Positions 17,053 to 26,315 of a stretch of DNA of 64,000 nt are shown piece by piece; the stretch's first letter is position 1; each line of letters begins with the position of its first letter. The position numbers and the translations under genes are program-made. Origin of the DNA: FACHB-T130 sp042747725 (GTDB taxonomy: Bacteria > Cyanobacteriota > Cyanobacteriia > Cyanobacteriales > FACHB-T130); contig NZ_JBHZGO010000101.1 in NCBI RefSeq assembly GCF_042747725.1, positions 186,001 through 250,000 on the forward strand, in the 5' to 3' direction. Under the pieces are notes generated by a model. The model searched no databases. It saw only the letters and a program-made list of their open reading frames with translations, and was not told the origin of the DNA.

Positions 17053-18426
17053 TTACTTGCCATTAGGAAGCCTCTTCTGGGAATCCCAGTCTGTTAGATT
17101 GCTATCAGGCTCAGTCGGCGATTTGCGGACTACCAATGTATAAATTTCGGTGGGTATCTCAATCTCCGCCTTGTGCAAGGCTTCTTTAATCGCCTCATTT
17201 GCTTTGGAAGTGGTTTCTAAAAACTCCAGACGCCGGGAACTCACCCAAAAGCGGATTTCCAAATTCACCTTCCCAGCATCCAGTTCCCGCACCAGGACTT
17301 CTGGTACTGGTTTTGACTGCACGCCTTTGACTTTGAGAACCGCATCGGTAATTACTTGTTTAGCAGTAGAAATATTGGCACCATAGGCAATGCTAACCGT
17401 AACCGAACTGCGGCGGTGCTTGAAAGCCGTGTTATTGATAATGCTGGCGAGGAAAACTTCTTGATTGGGGATATACACCTTCCGCCCATCATAGGTATTT
17501 AGAGTGGTTGCCCGCAGTTGAATTTGGGTGACGGTTCCCTCAAAATCTTTGATCGTCACTTGATCTCCTAACCGAAAAGGTCGGGCGGCAAGTAAAATCA
17601 TCCCGGAAATGTAGTTACTGAAAACCTCTTTGAGGGCGAAACCAATCGCTACGCTGGTGAGTCCCAAGGCTCCCAGCAAAGCTCCAATGTCAAGCCCCAA
17701 GACACCTAGAGCGATGACTGAGCCAATGACCCAGACTCCGCCGTATCCCACCCGCCCCATCAGAATTTCAGTGCTGCGATCGCCTTCTGTCTCTTTCTGC
17801 GCCCATTTCAAGGCAATGTAACGCACGCCTCTAGCGCCTACCCAGGTGATGCCAACGACTACCAGCGCCCCTAAAATGGAGGGCAAGCTGCTGATGGCGT
17901 CCCGTACCAGATCGCGCACGGTAATATAAAGTCGTTGTCCGACATCAATGGCTAGAGGCGGTTTTTTGAAAGCTTGATTTAATTGGTTCGCCCATTTCTC
18001 GCCAAGCACCTCTACGGACACACCAAAGTCGCGGGCGTCCTGTTGAGTTACGGTCATTAATACTCGGTTATTTAGTTGTAAGGTGGCTATCTTCCGTGGA
18101 TTGTCTGGTTTAACGGTAACTTGCCCCAAAGCCTCCGATTGCAGGAGTATGCTGGCAATCCGCCGATTGATAATTTGCGATCGCTCTTGGGCACTGATTC
18201 CAGATAAACTACCAACTTGAAAAACTGGACGTCCTCTGACAACAACATCAGCAAAATATTGTTCTTCAGTTGAAATCCTCACGGGTGTAGATTTTGGCGA
18301 GGCAGTCTCCTGGGCGAGTCCCGATGGAATGTTAACGAAGAAAATACTTGTGATGACAATTAAAATCTGGACTCGCTGTGAGCCTTGCTGCCAAGTGGAA
18401 CGATGAAAAAGGGTTTTCATATCCAT
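17053..18426 (-). CDS. Small-conductance mechanosensitive channel (MscS family)
   Basis: About 457 residues. A signal peptide (VQILIVITSIFFVNIPSGLA, end near LAQE) leads a periplasmic domain of about 150 residues. Membrane helices follow, with the pore helix rich in Gly and Ala (LDIGALLGALGLTSVAIG), then the conserved beta domain (FRLGDQVTIKDFEGTV, RKVYIPNQEVF) and a cytosolic cage. It opens on hypo-osmotic stress and releases solutes. Start codons ATG 18426 and ATG 18420 are both possible; a TTG at 18438 is less likely. Transcribed alone. Confidence 0.92.
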   Translation of the reverse strand: MDMKTLFHRSTWQQGSQRVQILIVITSIFFVNIPSGLAQETASPKSTPVRISTEEQYFADVVVRGRPVFQVGSLSGISAQERSQIINRRIASILLQSEALGQVTVKPDNPRKIATLQLNNRVLMTVTQQDARDFGVSVEVLGEKWANQLNQAFKKPPLAIDVGQRLYITVRDLVRDAISSLPSILGALVVVGITWVGARGVRYIALKWAQKETEGDRSTEILMGRVGYGGVWVIGSVIALGVLGLDIGALLGALGLTSVAIGFALKEVFSNYISGMILLAARPFRLGDQVTIKDFEGTVTQIQLRATTLNTYDGRKVYIPNQEVFLASIINNTAFKHRRSSVTVSIAYGANISTAKQVITDAVLKVKGVQSKPVPEVLVRELDAGKVNLEIRFWVSSRRLEFLETTSKANEAIKEALHKAEIEIPTEIYTLVVRKSPTEPDSNLTDWDSQKRLPNGK

Positions 18427-18725
18427 TCCCAAGGACAACCAAATCTAGCATAATTCGCGCATTTGGCATCTGAATTCTGACTGGAGATAGGTAATCTTAC
18501 TCTAAATTTCAGTTGTTGCATTTCTCTTACCCATGCTTGACTTGTTTTGCCTCTGTAAAATTTGATGAGCGATCGCGCTTGAGTTATTTATCCATCATGT
18601 ATCTATCTTTAGGCAGAAAAAACTTGCTAATTAACAATTTCTATTTTTAGTAAACGGCAACACTGAATGGTATTACCAGTTCTGCTACTCTGTTTAAACA
18701 AAAATCATTTCAATGGAGAAGAGCA

Positions 18726-19412
18726 GTGCAAACTTCAACCAAATCCTATCTTCCAGAAGAGTTATGTAAGGCTCCAGATTATCATTTAGCTGAGAATTAT
18801 CCAAAAGATTTACCAGAAGTTGAAACGGGTTCTACTAAATCTAAATATTTAGATTCCTTAGCACCCATTAGCGCCGTGCAAGTTTTTGAAGACATACCAG
18901 GTATAAAAAAATCCACTTTCTCACTTGATACAGAGACTTCCTTTGAAGTTTGGACTATCCTACCCAATCGGGTATTACTTCCAGAAGATTTAGAGTTTCT
19001 CAAGCAAGACAAGCATCGGGTAGAGTCAATCGCGAAACAACTGGTTGAGATTGGTGATTCCTGGCTGAATTCACAAATATTCGACAAAAAGCTAAAAGTT
19101 CAGAACTGGGAAGATATTCTGAAAATTTTGGGCAAATATGATTACGGCTATGAGTTAATAGATATCGTTGAATTACCTTATAAAATTAGTAAAACAAATT
19201 TAACAAACACATGTAGTGAGAAAGCTAAATATTGGAGTGTATCGCCACCGAGTTGGAATATTTCCCTTAAGAAAACTCGCGGTTTTAATGGATGTTATAT
19301 CGTAGATGACTACAATTCATCTTATAATTTTTCGATAGAAGTTTGGATAGGAATTCCCTTTTTGAGAAATATTCAAACGGGAGAAGTAATTACAAGGGAA
19401 AATTTACAGTGA
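18726..19412 (+). CDS. Unrecognised soluble protein
   Basis: A 228-residue frame starting at a GTG with GGAGAAGAG about 5 nt upstream. It has no signal, membrane helix or repeat. The composition is rich in Lys, Asn, Ile and Ser, the DNA is more AT-rich than its neighbours, and HIP1 octamers are lacking inside, all of which would fit later acquisition. Segments such as FEVWTILPNRVLLPEDLEF and WNISLKKTRGFNGCYIVDD suggest a beta-rich fold. I do not recognise the family and assign no function. Confidence 0.6.
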   Translation: MQTSTKSYLPEELCKAPDYHLAENYPKDLPEVETGSTKSKYLDSLAPISAVQVFEDIPGIKKSTFSLDTETSFEVWTILPNRVLLPEDLEFLKQDKHRVESIAKQLVEIGDSWLNSQIFDKKLKVQNWEDILKILGKYDYGYELIDIVELPYKISKTNLTNTCSEKAKYWSVSPPSWNISLKKTRGFNGCYIVDDYNSSYNFSIEVWIGIPFLRNIQTGEVITRENLQ

Positions 19413-19504
19413 AAGCGCGATTCTCCTGGAGAGACGGTAGACTCCAGCACGGCAGATGTTGAGAGAACACCATCTAAGGCGCGATCGCCTCTACTATAGA
19501 AATC

Positions 19505-20407
19505 ATGCGCTACTCTCTCTTAAGTCGGTTTCGCGGCACCTTATTGGGGGCTGCATTCGGGGATTTCACACCTCAGGGCAAAAAACAGTCACATCCGTCT
19601 ACTAGCTGGGGAAAAATGGCGGTTTGGGGTGCAGAAAGCTTAATTGGGCAGGGTAAATTTGATTTGGAAGACTGGCGTCACCTCACGGAAAAATTCTTAG
19701 AGGAAAAATTCTTAGATATAGACGCGAACAGTGCTGACGCGCCTACGCCAGGAGCCATTATTGCCACACTGCCGATTGTGCTGTTCTCCCACGAATATAA
19801 AGCCAAACTGCGGCAAAATTTAGAACAAGTTGTCAGCATCTGGCAGGATGAGCCAGAGTTGAGAGATGGGGCGTTAGCAGTGGGATACGCGATCGCCCAA
19901 TCCCTCCGAGAAAAACTCAATCCCGCCACTTTGATTCCCAAAATCCTTGCCTTCTTAGGAGATTCCCAGACGCCTCTAGTGCAACAATTGGAGCAAGTCC
20001 AAATTTTATTAGAAGAAAATGCTGGCTTAGAATTGGCGATCGCTCAGCTATGTCGGAATGCCCAGCCTCAGAGTACCCCCATCGCTCTCAGCTTTTATTG
20101 CTTCCTGAGTACGTATGAAGATTTTCGCCTGAGTGTCGCCCGTGCTGCCCGTAGCGGCTATCAACCGCCGATTACCTGCGGCATCACGGGTGCTTTGTCA
20201 GGAGCGTATAACAGTACAGTGGGCATTCCTGCGGGATGGCGGCTATCTTGGAATCAACCGAGGTGGGGAATTACCTCAGATGCCCAGTTGTGTCAACTAG
20301 CAGACAATCTCCTCGCTGTTTGGTCTGGTGTTTATGATGCCTCAACAGCAAAGCCAGTCCAGCAAATGAGCGCCGTAGCAGCTCCCCATGTAATTCAACC
20401 GCGTTAA
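19505..20407 (+). CDS. ADP-ribosylglycohydrolase-family protein
   Basis: A 300-residue protein beginning with the family opening SRFRGTLLGAAFGD. The later helices LRDGALAVGYAIAQSL and GALSGAYNSTVGIPAGW match the all-alpha DraG/ARH fold. The canonical metal-binding acidic residues are reduced: the first block has GAAFGD, but the typical S-D-D-T motif of DraG is not visible. Activity on ADP-ribosyl arginine is therefore uncertain and a divergent or structural role is possible. It starts at ATG 19505. Confidence 0.75.
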   Translation: MRYSLLSRFRGTLLGAAFGDFTPQGKKQSHPSTSWGKMAVWGAESLIGQGKFDLEDWRHLTEKFLEEKFLDIDANSADAPTPGAIIATLPIVLFSHEYKAKLRQNLEQVVSIWQDEPELRDGALAVGYAIAQSLREKLNPATLIPKILAFLGDSQTPLVQQLEQVQILLEENAGLELAIAQLCRNAQPQSTPIALSFYCFLSTYEDFRLSVARAARSGYQPPITCGITGALSGAYNSTVGIPAGWRLSWNQPRWGITSDAQLCQLADNLLAVWSGVYDASTAKPVQQMSAVAAPHVIQPR

Positions 20408-20642
20408 TCTTTTGTTAATGCCTGCGATAGATGCCCATGTCAGCTGGTCAGATAAATTAAATCTAATGGGAGAAATCCCCCAGGGGGGATAGGCATTTTG
20501 GGCAGTGTTTTGTAAGGTAGGATGAAGCCAAGAACTGGGTGCCGCCAAGGGTAAAGATTGCTGTAAGGTGCCTTTTATCAATGCCAATCTGCTTTTCGCT
20601 CCTATCACTCCTGTCGCCTAAAACGACAGCCATACTATAAAC

Positions 20643-23096
20643 ATGAAGACGCTTCAGTCATTGACACACCAGCTTGATCAATGGCGGCGAACGTACCAGC
20701 CCCTTCGCAGTCTTTTACCATCCCGACTTTTTGATTCGCCTGCCGCTACACCGGCGCAAGGTCTAAGATTAGGTCTTAATGCGACTCTCCAAAACCGCAG
20801 AAACCGTCCCCGGATTGTTTGGCTGCTGGCAGTGGTGTCCCTCACCGGAACGATGGGGCAGCGCTACTACAATGCGCCAAAGCTCGCCGTAGGCAAGATC
20901 GCACCGCAGACCATTCGGGCACCGTTTGACGCTAGTGTGGTAGATAGTATCACCACGGAAGAAAAACGGAAAGCAGCCCGCACGGGTGCCGTACCCGTCT
21001 TGACGATCCAGCAGGACGTAACCGAACAAGTTTACGAGGATTTGGAGCGATCGCTTCGTACCGCCGAAGACCTCCGACAGCTCGTCGGTTCTTTCCCGAT
21101 GGTTTCGACTGCCATATTGTCTGCTGCGACTCAGATTGACCTCCGCAAGTGCGCGGAGTGGGAGTGGCGCTCCATATTGGCAGCGGTTGACACCGACATT
21201 AAAGTGAATCAATCCCAGTCAGTGTCGTTGCCGGATGCTAACGGGCAAGCGAATATTTCAGCAACACCTGCTGTTGTCGAACTCCAAGCTTACCATCAGG
21301 TCGCAAGTCCCCAAGAATTTTCAGCCCTGATTGCCACCATTAACCAAGCCCGCGAGCAATACGCCAAAGCTGTCGCCGCCTTCTCAGATGGCAATCCAGA
21401 AAGGCGCTACGATGCCTCCCTGCTTGACTTGTCGAATGAAACTTGGCAGCAAACAAAAACCGGCATCCCCCAGATTGCCGAACGAATGCTCACCCAAGGC
21501 ATTCCCCCAGGCTTGCCTGACAGTATCTTGCAGGAAGCGCTGAGAGTGCAGATGAATTTGCTCGTTCCCCCGGAGGCTGAGTCGGTGGCAACCCAAATGT
21601 TGCTCTGGGGACTGCGCCCCAACTTAACAGAAGATCAAGAACAAACGAAACAACTGGCAGAACAGGCGGCAAAAGCGGTGGAACTGCAAATGATCGCAGT
21701 TCGGCAAGATGAGGTGATTGTCGGCGCTGGCGAAACCATCTCTCAGGCAGATTTTGTGCTGTTAGAGTATTTTCAATTAAGTCGCCGGAGCCTCAGTTGG
21801 TCTGGATTGCTTGGTTTTGGAATTCTCGTCACGGGTGCCGTGGGTACGTTCTGGCTGGTGGAACGGCGATTTCATCCCCAAATCCGGCAACGAGATCACT
21901 TGCTGATATTGCTGCTGACTTTGAGTACGCCGGTGCTAGTGAGTTTGGGTGTTCGCTATACGAATTTGCCAGCAGTTGGTTTATTGGTGGGCAGTTTTTA
22001 CGGTTCTGCGTTGGGTGTCACCGTTGTGGGACTGCTGAGTGGCGTGTTATCGATTAGCCTGCCCATCACTTGGGATTATTTGCTGGCGGGTGCTGCTGGT
22101 GGAATCATGATGAGCTTACTGGCGGGGAAAATGCGATCGCGCGAAGAACTCGCTTTCCTTGGCGTTGGCGTCGGATTAACTCAAGGCACTGTCTACCTGA
22201 TTGTCAATCTGATTCTTAGTGCCGCAACGGGTTCAATTTGGTACACCGTACTCCAAGAAGCTGCCTTATGCGGTTTTTCCGGTTTAGCCTGGAGTATTGT
22301 GGCACTGGGCTTAAGTCCCTATCTAGAACACGTATTTGACTTGGTGACGCCGATTCGTCTGGCAGAACTCGCTAACCCCAACCGTCCCCTGTTGAAACGT
22401 TTAGCCGCTGAAGCTCCCGGAACTTTTCAACATACGCTGTTCGTTTCCACCCTAGCAGAAGCCGCAGCGCGGGAACTAGGCTGTAATGTGGAACTCGTTC
22501 GAGCTGGTACATTATACCACGATATTGGGAAGATGCACGATCCATTAGGATTTATTGAAAATCAGATGGGCGGTCCCAACAAGCATGATGAAATTGATGA
22601 CCCCTGGAAGAGTGCCGAGATTATCAAAAAGCACGTTACTGAGGGCATAGTGATGGCGCGGCGATGCCGATTGCCCAAGGCAATTCAGGGGTTTATCCCA
22701 GAACACCAGGGAACAATGTTGATTGCCTATTTTTATCACCAAGCGCAGCAGATAGCCCAGAAAGACCCCACTAAAATCGTGCGGGAGGAAGATTTCCGCT
22801 ATGACGGGCCGATTCCCCAGTCGCGGGAAACGGGGATAATGATGTTGGCAGATTCCTGTGAGGCAGCATTGCGATCGCTTAAAGATGCCAATCCAGAACA
22901 AGCCCTTTCCATGATTAACAAAATTCTCCGCACCCGTTGGCAAGACAACCAGTTAGCTGATTCTGGGTTAACACGAGAAGAATTATCCCGCATTGCTGAA
23001 GTTTTCGTCCAAGTCTGGCAACAATATAATCACCAACGCATTGCTTATCCCAAATTAACGGTTAGCTCAGAAAAAGGATGTAAAGCATCCGTTTAA
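20643..23096 (+). CDS. 7TM-HD phosphohydrolase, PgpH type
   Basis: An 817-residue membrane protein. An N-terminal helix (RPRIVWLLAVVSLTG) leads a large extracytoplasmic 7TMR-HDED region (residues about 75-370), then seven membrane helices (about 380-560), then a cytosolic HD domain with FQHTLFVSTLAEAAARELG, LYHDIGKMHDP (HD pair near residue 625) and the downstream HHxx-type FIPEHQGT. In Listeria and other bacteria PgpH hydrolyses cyclic di-AMP and is inhibited by ppGpp; the same substrate is likely here. It starts at ATG 20643. Confidence 0.93.
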   Translation: MKTLQSLTHQLDQWRRTYQPLRSLLPSRLFDSPAATPAQGLRLGLNATLQNRRNRPRIVWLLAVVSLTGTMGQRYYNAPKLAVGKIAPQTIRAPFDASVVDSITTEEKRKAARTGAVPVLTIQQDVTEQVYEDLERSLRTAEDLRQLVGSFPMVSTAILSAATQIDLRKCAEWEWRSILAAVDTDIKVNQSQSVSLPDANGQANISATPAVVELQAYHQVASPQEFSALIATINQAREQYAKAVAAFSDGNPERRYDASLLDLSNETWQQTKTGIPQIAERMLTQGIPPGLPDSILQEALRVQMNLLVPPEAESVATQMLLWGLRPNLTEDQEQTKQLAEQAAKAVELQMIAVRQDEVIVGAGETISQADFVLLEYFQLSRRSLSWSGLLGFGILVTGAVGTFWLVERRFHPQIRQRDHLLILLLTLSTPVLVSLGVRYTNLPAVGLLVGSFYGSALGVTVVGLLSGVLSISLPITWDYLLAGAAGGIMMSLLAGKMRSREELAFLGVGVGLTQGTVYLIVNLILSAATGSIWYTVLQEAALCGFSGLAWSIVALGLSPYLEHVFDLVTPIRLAELANPNRPLLKRLAAEAPGTFQHTLFVSTLAEAAARELGCNVELVRAGTLYHDIGKMHDPLGFIENQMGGPNKHDEIDDPWKSAEIIKKHVTEGIVMARRCRLPKAIQGFIPEHQGTMLIAYFYHQAQQIAQKDPTKIVREEDFRYDGPIPQSRETGIMMLADSCEAALRSLKDANPEQALSMINKILRTRWQDNQLADSGLTREELSRIAEVFVQVWQQYNHQRIAYPKLTVSSEKGCKASV

Positions 23097-23149
23097 TAGA
23101 AGACTATTCGTGTAGCTGCGCTCTACTTCGCAGACCGAGAAAAACACAA

Positions 23150-24070
23150 TTAGCAATTAGCTGCTAATAAATACCGTTGAAGCAGTCCAATCACCACTTC
23201 TGGTTGCTCCAAATGGGGTAGCACTCCCGTTCCCACAATTGGCTGAAACCCGCGAATTGCTTTTGGATTCAGTCCAGCCAAACGCTTCCCCAGATTCACA
23301 CTGGTAAATTGTGCCTGTTCGCCCCACAGGATAAAAGTCGGCACCGTTAATTGCTGGATATACAGGGCGAGATCAAAATAAAGGTCGCTCCGCAAAAACG
23401 CCAGCGCCGCATATTCTGCATTCGGCTGCTGCGCTGACGCCAAATAAGCCTCTACTATCTCTTCAGACAATCGTTCTCGCTTAGCAAATAGGAACCGTTC
23501 CAGAAAATTCCGCACCGCCACTTCGTTTGTCGCCCCCAGCGTATAAATTAGCTTATCTAACAGCGGAGTTCCAATTACTTGAAGCGGTAATCTGCGCCCA
23601 GCATCTTGCCCAAAATCAGCAAACCCAGAGGGACATACTAAAAACAGCGACCCAAATAACTCCGGACGTTCAATAGCGAGACGAACTGTAAAAGCCGCTG
23701 TCAGCAAAGATGCCACCACTTTTACAGGAGTAAAGCTTTGCTCTCCTCCAGAAATAGCAATTTTTTCAATAAACTCCGTCAGCGTCTTCAAATAGTCTGC
23801 AATTTGATAATCTCGGACTGGATGATCCGACTCTCCCCAACCAATTAAATCTGGGGCGAATATGCGGTGAGTGGTCGCAAAAGCCGGGTACACCTTCGAC
23901 CACTCGTATGCCGAGGCTCCGCCACCAAAGCCATGCAGGAAGATTAACGGTGGCAATTCAGCTTGTAGTTGCCCTAACCACGGTTCCTCTACTGCGGTGT
24001 AGTAAACCATCGAACCCAGCGAGGTTTCTATAACTTTTTGCCCAAAACCAGGCGGTTGAAACTGAAGCAT
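23150..24070 (-). CDS. Alpha/beta hydrolase
   Basis: About 306 residues with the alpha/beta-hydrolase fold: the oxyanion strand FLHGFGGGASAYEW, a strand-turn-helix VKVVASLLTAAFTVRLA at the nucleophile position, FILWGEQAQF where the acid is usually placed, and GVLPHLEQPEVV with the catalytic histidine. The nucleophile elbow reads VASLLTA rather than GxSxG, so both glycines are missing, although the serine is kept. The substrate is unknown. ATG 24070 is preferred; a TTG at 24082 would add four residues. Confidence 0.82.
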   Translation of the reverse strand: MLQFQPPGFGQKVIETSLGSMVYYTAVEEPWLGQLQAELPPLIFLHGFGGGASAYEWSKVYPAFATTHRIFAPDLIGWGESDHPVRDYQIADYLKTLTEFIEKIAISGGEQSFTPVKVVASLLTAAFTVRLAIERPELFGSLFLVCPSGFADFGQDAGRRLPLQVIGTPLLDKLIYTLGATNEVAVRNFLERFLFAKRERLSEEIVEAYLASAQQPNAEYAALAFLRSDLYFDLALYIQQLTVPTFILWGEQAQFTSVNLGKRLAGLNPKAIRGFQPIVGTGVLPHLEQPEVVIGLLQRYLLAANC

Positions 24071-24183
24071 AGGCACTAACAAATAACCTTAATCTTACAT
24101 CTTTCTTTGCGTACCATTGCGCTTACCTTTGCACCCTTTGCGTAAAAAAAAACAGCCTATTTTGGGCTAAAAAAAATAGTAGC

Positions 24184-24537
24184 CTAGAAATCTGCATTTG
24201 CTGGAGCAAAATCAATTGTAATTACAGTTGCGTAAGCATCGATAACTGATTTTGGCATAGTAATTGTTAACTCACCCAGCGGATCGGGATTGAAAAGCGA
24301 GTCAGCGATCGCACAACGAGTAGTGTAGTCTAATTCGCGTCCGTCCGCTAAAACTTGTACTGATTTCACCTGTTTTATCGGCACCCCACGCACCGAAACC
24401 GTTTCATAAGGCTTCATCAGCAAGTGTAGATAAATTCTGTCTCCCTTGCGCGTAGAAGTTCCATAAAACTGCCAAGGCTCCAACCCTGCCTCAGTTAAAT
24501 TTATGACGCTAATTTTAATGCCAAGCTGGAAGAAGAT
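24184..24537 (-). pseudogene. Remnant resembling the C-terminus of a GH29 alpha-L-fucosidase
   Basis: The open frame runs from a stop at 24538-24540 to 24184 and has no ATG; the first possible start is a TTG at 24483. It encodes WQFYGTSTRKGDRIYLHLL, VKSVQVLADGRELDYTTR and LGELTITMPK. These resemble the C-terminal beta-sandwich that follows the catalytic barrel in bacterial GH29 fucosidases. The catalytic domain is absent, and upstream DNA belongs to an Rpn-like gene on the other strand. It looks like the tail of a larger gene left by a deletion. The family call is from memory of sequence patterns and is moderate. Confidence 0.45.
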
Positions 24538-24590
24538 TTACTTTATTTGATAAAATTCAACTTACAAGTATTTTCATCTACTAAATAAAC

Positions 24591-25366
24591 GTGCGAACTG
24601 ATAAAATATTTTATAGCCTATTCCAGGCATTTCCCAGAATTTTCTTTGAACTGATTGGCAATATGTGGATGCCAATGTCTATGAATTCGCCTCTATTGAA
24701 CTCAAAGAAACAGCTTTTCGGATTGATGGGGTATTTCTGCCAAGTCGCAACTCTACCAACCAACCAGTTTACTTCGTCGAAGTCCAGTTTCAGCAAGATT
24801 CAACGTTCTACCGACGCTTATTTTCAGAAATCTTTATTTACCTGCGTCAAAACGAATCGGTTAACTTTTGGCGGGGTGTCGTCATCTATCCTACCCGAAG
24901 TTTGGAGCCAAGCGACGTAGAGCCGTATCGATTGCTTCTAAACAGTACACAAGTACAGCGGGTGTATTTGGATGAGTTAGGTGAAGCAGCAGAAAACTCT
25001 CTGGAAGTGGCAACTGTACAGTTAATTGTAGAAAGTGAAGATACAGCCATCGAACGAGGCAGAGAATTAATTTTGCAAGCGCGACAGGAACTTGAGGATG
25101 AAGCAACCAGACGGAAAGTTTTAGAATTAATAGAGACTATCTTGTTGTACAAATTTACCCAGTTAAGCCGCCAGGAGTTAGCAGCAATGTTAGGAATAGA
25201 CGACGAATTCAGACAGACAAGAATGTATCAATCCATCAAGCTAGAAGGCAAGTTAGAGGCAGTACCCCAGTTATTAGCATTGGGGTTGAGTGTGGAACAG
25301 GTAGCACAGGGGTTGGGTTTGACAGTAGAGCAAGTTCAGCAAGCGCAACAGAATCAGTCTAGCTGA
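24591..25366 (+). pseudogene. Rpn-family nuclease (recombination-promoting, PD-(D/E)XK), frameshifted
   Basis: The first frame (GTG 24591) encodes MRTDKIFYSLFQAFPRIFFE and stops matching near 24659. The rest (VDANVYEFASIELKETAFRI, then YFVEVQFQQD with the PD-(D/E)XK-type ExQ, YRRLFSEIFIYLRQ) continues in another frame from about 24660 to 25366. One small indel between 24655 and 24665 would restore a single protein of about 258 residues. Members bear C-terminal helices with EGxxEG and LGLTVEQVQQA repeats, as here. Homologs (RpnA-E) promote recA-independent recombination in E. coli. A sequencing error cannot be excluded. Confidence 0.75.
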
Positions 25367-25384
25367 TGGCAATACGCCTTTTTC

Positions 25385-25664
25385 CAGTTAAGCCGCCAGG
25401 AGTTAGCAGCAATGTTAGGAATAGACGACGAATTCGAGACGGACAAGAATGTATCAATCCATCAAGCAGGAAGGCTTGGAAGAAGGCAGGCAGGAAGGCA
25501 AGCAGGAAGGCTTGGAAGAAGGCAGGCAGGAAGGCAAACTGCAAGCTAAGTTAGAGTCGGTGCCTGGGTTGTTTGCATTAGGATTAAGTGTCGAACAAAT
25601 AGCCGGTGCGTTAGGTTTGACGGTAGAGCAAGTGCAGCAAGCCGCTCAAGATCAGTCTAGCTGA
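25385..25664 (+). pseudogene. Duplicated 3' end of the Rpn-family gene
   Basis: From CAGTTAAGCCGCC (25385; 25160 in the first copy) to the shared stop region AGTCTAGCTGATGGC, the 3' third of the Rpn gene is repeated in tandem. The copy has one extra base after GAATTC (25431-25440), which shifts its frame. The remaining open part (25449-25664) encodes MYQSIKQEGLEEGRQEGK and ends in LGLTVEQVQQAAQDQSS. It lacks the nuclease domain and is unlikely to act alone. Confidence 0.7.
25467..25538. repeat. 36-bp tandem repeat coding QEGLEEGRQEGK
   Basis: Two adjacent units (25467-25502 and 25503-25538) differ only at the last base. They encode a charged helix repeat common in the tails of Rpn proteins. 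The upstream Rpn copy lacks this block. Confidence 0.8.
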
Positions 25665-25692
25665 TGGCGATCGCATTCTCATTCCCATCCCT

Positions 25693-26238
25693 TCAAACCT
25701 CAGTATCGCCATAGGTTTGTCTCCAGCTTTCTGCTTGCTGAAATTTGATACCTGCGGCTTTTGCTGCATTCCTGTCATCAGAGCGATCGCCAATCATTAA
25801 AACCTTGTCTGGCAAGTGCTTTTTTATCGCCAAATTCAGCATTCCTGGATTCGGTTTGCGAAACTTTCCAGATTCAGGGTGCTTGCTGTGGTTAACAACA
25901 TCGCTGCGAGTTACGCAAAAACACTTTTTTCCTTCAAAGTCTGGACAGAAATAAATTTCTTCTATCTGTGGTAATAATTCCAAAGTGTACTGCTGCTCTT
26001 TGATGCAACTTTGCAGAGATTTTTTGCCACTGGCGACACCCGCTTGATTGGTGACGCCGACAATTTTCCAGCCAGTCGCGGAGAAGTAAGCGATCGCTCT
26101 CTCCGCGCCTTTAATAATCTGCTGATCGCCGGGACGCTCGATAAACTTATTATCTGAGAGTGGCGATCGCACTGTGCCATCGAGATCGAGGATAAGTAAA
26201 TTAGTTTCAGCATTGACGGCTGAACGATCTTGCTCCAT
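25693..26238 (-). CDS. HAD-IIIA phosphatase
   Basis: A 181-residue HAD hydrolase. Motif I is LLILDLDGTVRSP with two aspartates, motif II is VGVTNQAGVASG, and motifs III/IV are KPNPGMLNLAIKKHLPDK and MIGDRSDDRNAAKAAG. The order and the TNQ loop place it with the histidinol-phosphatase/GmhB-type HAD-IIIA group, which dephosphorylate small sugar or polyol phosphates. The short insertion with FCPDFEGKKCFCVTR differs from the usual Cys-His zinc loop of GmhB, so a heptose substrate is doubtful. Confidence 0.85.
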   Translation of the reverse strand: MEQDRSAVNAETNLLILDLDGTVRSPLSDNKFIERPGDQQIIKGAERAIAYFSATGWKIVGVTNQAGVASGKKSLQSCIKEQQYTLELLPQIEEIYFCPDFEGKKCFCVTRSDVVNHSKHPESGKFRKPNPGMLNLAIKKHLPDKVLMIGDRSDDRNAAKAAGIKFQQAESWRQTYGDTEV

Positions 26239-26315
26239 TAGAGAGTTGTTTGGAAGTCAGTTAGCTATTAAAAAATATAAGGGGAAAAGTAAGATAAAAA
26301 CGTGGTTACAAGAAG

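Noticed and set aside
24591..25670. Transposase of an insertion sequence
   Set aside because: Rpn proteins were once labelled putative transposases, but the fold is a PD-(D/E)XK nuclease and no terminal inverted repeats flank the gene.
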